Of a stretch of DNA of 7,224 bases, positions 5,609-7,224 are shown piece by piece; within the stretch, counting starts at the first letter, position 1; each line of letters starts with the position of its first letter. The DNA is from Paenibacillus sp. UBA6285 (GTDB taxonomy: Bacteria; Bacillota; Bacilli; Paenibacillales; Paenibacillaceae). The notes under the pieces were generated by a model. That model saw only the letters and a list, made by a program, of their open reading frames with translations, was not told the DNA's origin and made no database searches. The stretch covers positions 1 to 7,224 of the forward strand of contig DJUJ01000144.1 of assembly GCA_002438345.1 (NCBI GenBank), given 5' to 3'. Made by a program: the position numbers and the translations under genes.

Positions 5609-6115
5609 TTATGTAATTGTTAGTTCATTAACCTTGAAGAACATGTTAATAAACGGCTTATTATTGCTTAAGTATTGAAATTCGTACTTGTTATAGAAGC
5701 CCACTGCATTAGGCAAAGACTCGACGCTGAGAAATATGCAACCTGATAGTCTAGCTATTTCAGTTACTATTTCTAATACAGAAAGAAGTAAATATTCACC
5801 AAAACCATTTTTTCTATAGCGGGAGTCGACTCCGAGATAATGGAGCTTTACGGCGGGATAAAATTTATAGGAAGGAACATATACTTTATGTTTTATTCGC
5901 TTGGATTTTCCTATTTGCATCATATCGTTATACAAAGTGAAGTACCCGACTAAATTCCCTTCTTCATTGAAGTATAGTCGGGTACTCGCTAGGTTAAGTA
6001 GATGAAGGTTTAAGGCTTCTTCTGTGAGAAATTTCCTAACTGTTACTTCATCATCACACTGAAACTGTTCAAGAAGACTTTGGTCGCCTTCCTGAATGTA
6101 TCTAGATGTAAGCAT
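5609..6115 (-). CDS. GNAT-family N-acetyltransferase, possible toxin of a toxin-antitoxin pair
   Basis: A 168-residue single-domain GNAT enzyme, which moves an acetyl group from acetyl-CoA to an amine. The acetyl-CoA binding loop is R-K-N-G-F-G (101-106), after LHYLGVDSRY, the motif A strand. Motif B follows with FLSVE (128-132) and FYNKYEF (140-146); the usual Gly before the final Phe is Glu here. The start, with FQCDD and later GNLVGYFTL, resembles the layout of TacT/AtaT-type toxins, which acetylate aminoacyl-tRNA. The stop of the small upstream gene is 7 bases before this ATG, so the two are almost certainly one operon. SD: only a weak AGGA 5-8 bases upstream, inside that junction, so translational coupling is likely. 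It could instead be an ordinary GNAT with a peptide or small-molecule substrate. The gene is intact. Confidence 0.85.
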   Translation of the reverse strand: MLTSRYIQEGDQSLLEQFQCDDEVTVRKFLTEEALNLHLLNLASTRLYFNEEGNLVGYFTLYNDMMQIGKSKRIKHKVYVPSYKFYPAVKLHYLGVDSRYRKNGFGEYLLLSVLEIVTEIARLSGCIFLSVESLPNAVGFYNKYEFQYLSNNKPFINMFFKVNELTIT

Positions 6116-6122
6116 GAAAATC

Positions 6123-6317
6123 CTACTTTCTCTTTTTCTTAAAATCCTCCATCATTTGGCGCATTTTGTCCATGCCAACACTTTCCGTTTTTTTCATCTG
6201 TGACGCATAATTTTCAAATTTCTGTGCTTCCCGATCATCTTTAAAAGTGGCCTTTGTCGGTCGAATTGGTTTGATTTGGGCTACACTCATTTTATCTTCC
6301 TCCTTGTTCTCAGTCAT
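6123..6317 (-). CDS. Small charged protein encoded ahead of the GNAT, candidate antitoxin or partner
   Basis: A 64-residue protein (from ATG 6317) or 55-residue protein (from ATG 6290, MSVAQIKPIRPTKATFKDD). It is rich in Lys, Glu, Asp and Met; after an extended, Pro-containing start, two probable helices (REAQKFENYASQMKK and MDKMRQMMEDFKKKRK) end in a very basic tail. No ribbon-helix-helix or HTH pattern is evident, unlike the antitoxins of known GNAT toxins. Both starts have good SDs: GGAGGT (6330-6325) 7 bases before 6317, and AGGAGG (6304-6299) 8 bases before 6290. The GNAT ATG follows 7 bases after its stop. The two-gene arrangement suggests that it controls or modulates the enzyme; this is inference from context. 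Confidence 0.75.
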   Translation of the reverse strand: MTENKEEDKMSVAQIKPIRPTKATFKDDREAQKFENYASQMKKTESVGMDKMRQMMEDFKKKRK

Positions 6318-6331
6318 CGTACACACCTCCG

Positions 6332-6348
6332 TAAGTAATTAGTACTTA
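6332..6348. repeat. Inverted repeat in the leader of the GNAT operon
   Basis: TAAGTA (6332-6337) and TACTTA (6343-6348) are exact inverted arms around a 5-base spacer, 2 to 18 bases upstream of the SD of the small gene. The overlapping AGTACT (6341-6346) is also self-complementary. The position suits an operator for autoregulation or an mRNA hairpin near the SD, but a repeat this short in AT-rich DNA could be chance. Confidence 0.35.
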
Positions 6349-6460
6349 GTAAAAAGTGTATACCTGATTGAAAAACTTAATACCTCTAACAATTTGTTAT
6401 CGCTGGGTATTTTATCTATATCTCTTATAATATATCATGTAGAAAATACAATGAAAACAT
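6349..6460. other. Gene-free AT-rich stretch upstream of the GNAT operon
   Basis: No coding signal. On the minus strand, TTGTAT (6451-6446) and TATAAG (6429-6424) stand 16 bases apart and could be a weak promoter for the small gene and the GNAT, with a leader of about 100 bases; the match is poor. The very AT-rich part 6405-6450 lies next to the repeat array at 6461-6511 and could serve as an unwinding region if that array is an origin. Confidence 0.3.
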
Positions 6461-6511
6461 CTGTGGATAAAACTGTGGATGGATCTGTGGATAACTAGAA
6501 AGTATCCACAG
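6461..6511 (+). repeat. Array of 12-bp DnaA-box repeats
   Basis: Three direct units of 12 bp start at 6461, 6473 and 6485, each beginning CTGTGGAT. The first and third contain a perfect DnaA box on the plus strand (TGTGGATAA, 6462-6470 and 6486-6494); the second has TGTGGATGG. An inverted copy, GTATCCACA, follows at 6502-6510. Four boxes in 50 bp is far above chance. AT-rich DNA lies on both sides. Confidence 0.65.
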
Positions 6512-6665
6512 ATTAATATGATTAATGCATGTTTTTTCTTTTATTTGGTAAAAAAGGTTATGCGCGAGAATAATTCACTAGAGACGATTATAAGTTTTTA
6601 TAAAAAATATCTTAGAAGAAGCACTTATTTGTTATTGTTATTATTACTCTTCCTTCCCCTCACCC
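6512..6665. other. Gene-free stretch between the repeat array and the right-edge pseudogene
   Basis: AT-rich, with homopolymer-like runs and a TTATTGTTATTATTA stretch near 6629-6645. A plus-strand frame from ATG 6554 reads MRENNSLETIISFYKKYLRR and then a run of leucines to 6676. Its SD is poor and the leucine run simply reflects the TTA/TTG repeat, so I do not call a gene. No clear terminator for the pseudogene at 6666 is visible. Confidence 0.3.
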
Positions 6666-7224
6666 TTAGCCTGTAGCTATATCTTTCTTTACCTGTTTTG
6701 GCAATGGAAGTTGAAGTCGCCCGTAATTATCAACCAAAATAAAAAACTCATTGCCAATATAGAAAAACGTACCGCCCACCATGAATCCCAAGCCACCAGT
6801 AAGCCCCAACAACATATCAACACGATAGAGTACATCTATTACACTAAACATGAGAAACTTCTTGAATATACCCCAGAAAGTCTCAGCAGTTATTAGGACA
6901 TGCAATCCATCGCTTAATCCCCTGTTCATAAGTTGCTACAACCGGCATTCCGTTTACTAATGAATACTTTTCAGCAACTAAATCAAATAAAAAAACCTTG
7001 CCCATTGCTGCGGGAACAGCGGACAAAGCTTCTATTTCTTCTTTGATTAATCCATCTTCAGGAAATATTTGGAGCACCTACTTTATCAAGTAAATAATAT
7101 ATCTGTCCGCTTGCTGTTGGCATAACAATAACATCGTCGCCAACATGTAAATTAACTCGTATATTCGTGAAGAATTTACCAAATTATCAGCATCAAATAT
7201 AATATCTGTCCCAAGAGAAAGCTT
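6666..7224 (-). pseudogene. Unrecognised gene, frameshifted several times, running off the right edge
   Basis: Protein-like sequence runs along the minus strand from the window edge to TAA 6666-6668 but changes frame at least three times: LSLGTDIIFDADNL; then (near 7150-7180) RVNLHVGDDVIVMPTASGQI; then (near 7065-7085) FPEDGLIKEEIEALSAVPAA and LVNGMPVVATYEQGIKRW; then (near 6885-6910) ETFWGIFKKFLMF to the C-terminus PLPKQVKKDIATG. The last part contains a Gly-rich hydrophobic stretch (MLLGLTGGLGFMVGGTFFYI) that could be a membrane segment or a buried beta region. The uninterrupted pieces are 7077-6883 and 6929-6666. I do not recognise the family. At least 185 residues remain; the start lies outside the window. 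Confidence 0.55.

Noticed and set aside
6479..6676. Plus-strand frame with a leucine-rich end that resembles a membrane segment
   Set aside because: It begins inside the DnaA-box array, lacks a good SD, and the leucine run comes from a simple TTA/TTG repeat.
1..7224. tRNA, rRNA or riboswitch genes
   Set aside because: I saw no cloverleaf, rRNA-like or known riboswitch core motif on either strand, although a covariance-model search would be needed to be certain.

Overview
The window is AT-rich and looks like accessory DNA from a low-GC Gram-positive bacterium, probably of the Bacillales (Bacillus, Paenibacillus or Brevibacillus relatives). The evidence is strong AGGAGG-type ribosome binding sites, IS150-type and IS30-type transposases of Firmicutes style, a phage-type cell-wall amidase with a C-terminal copper-amine-oxidase-like domain, and an ABC-F ATPase. 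The genus is inference. No housekeeping gene is visible, and most of the window is decayed mobile DNA around a few intact genes.

Left part (1-1392): the body and right end of an IS3-family, IS150-subgroup element. orfA is intact and carries a correctly phased A6G slippage heptamer. orfB is dead (one nonsense codon, two indels), although its D, D and E codons are all still present. Next (1446-3185, minus strand) is an intact 579-residue ABC-F protein, possibly with a 17-codon upstream ORF in its leader.

Centre (3186-4044): an unrecognised coding remnant with two in-frame stops, then an IS30-family transposase remnant with internal deletions and a frameshift. Region 4058-5509 looks like prophage debris: a multiply broken N-acetylmuramoyl-L-alanine amidase on the minus strand with its own terminator, an array of 11-bp DnaA-box-like repeats, and two very small plus-strand genes behind a plausible promoter and a strong SD, closed by a 12-bp-stem hairpin.

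Right part (5524-7224): a compact minus-strand operon of a 55-64 residue charged protein and a GNAT acetyltransferase, with its own terminator. It resembles GNAT toxin-antitoxin modules, but the small partner shows no recognisable DNA-binding fold. About 140 bp upstream is a second array of DnaA-box-like repeats, this time with a 12-bp period. The right edge holds an unrecognised, multiply frameshifted gene that runs out of the window.

The intact genes (ABC-F protein, the two small ORFs, the GNAT pair) sit among at least five broken ones. The two phased TGTGGAT arrays, 1.5 kb apart, hint that the segment may once have belonged to an autonomously replicating phage, plasmid or integrative element. 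The most interesting items are these arrays and the candidate GNAT two-gene module.
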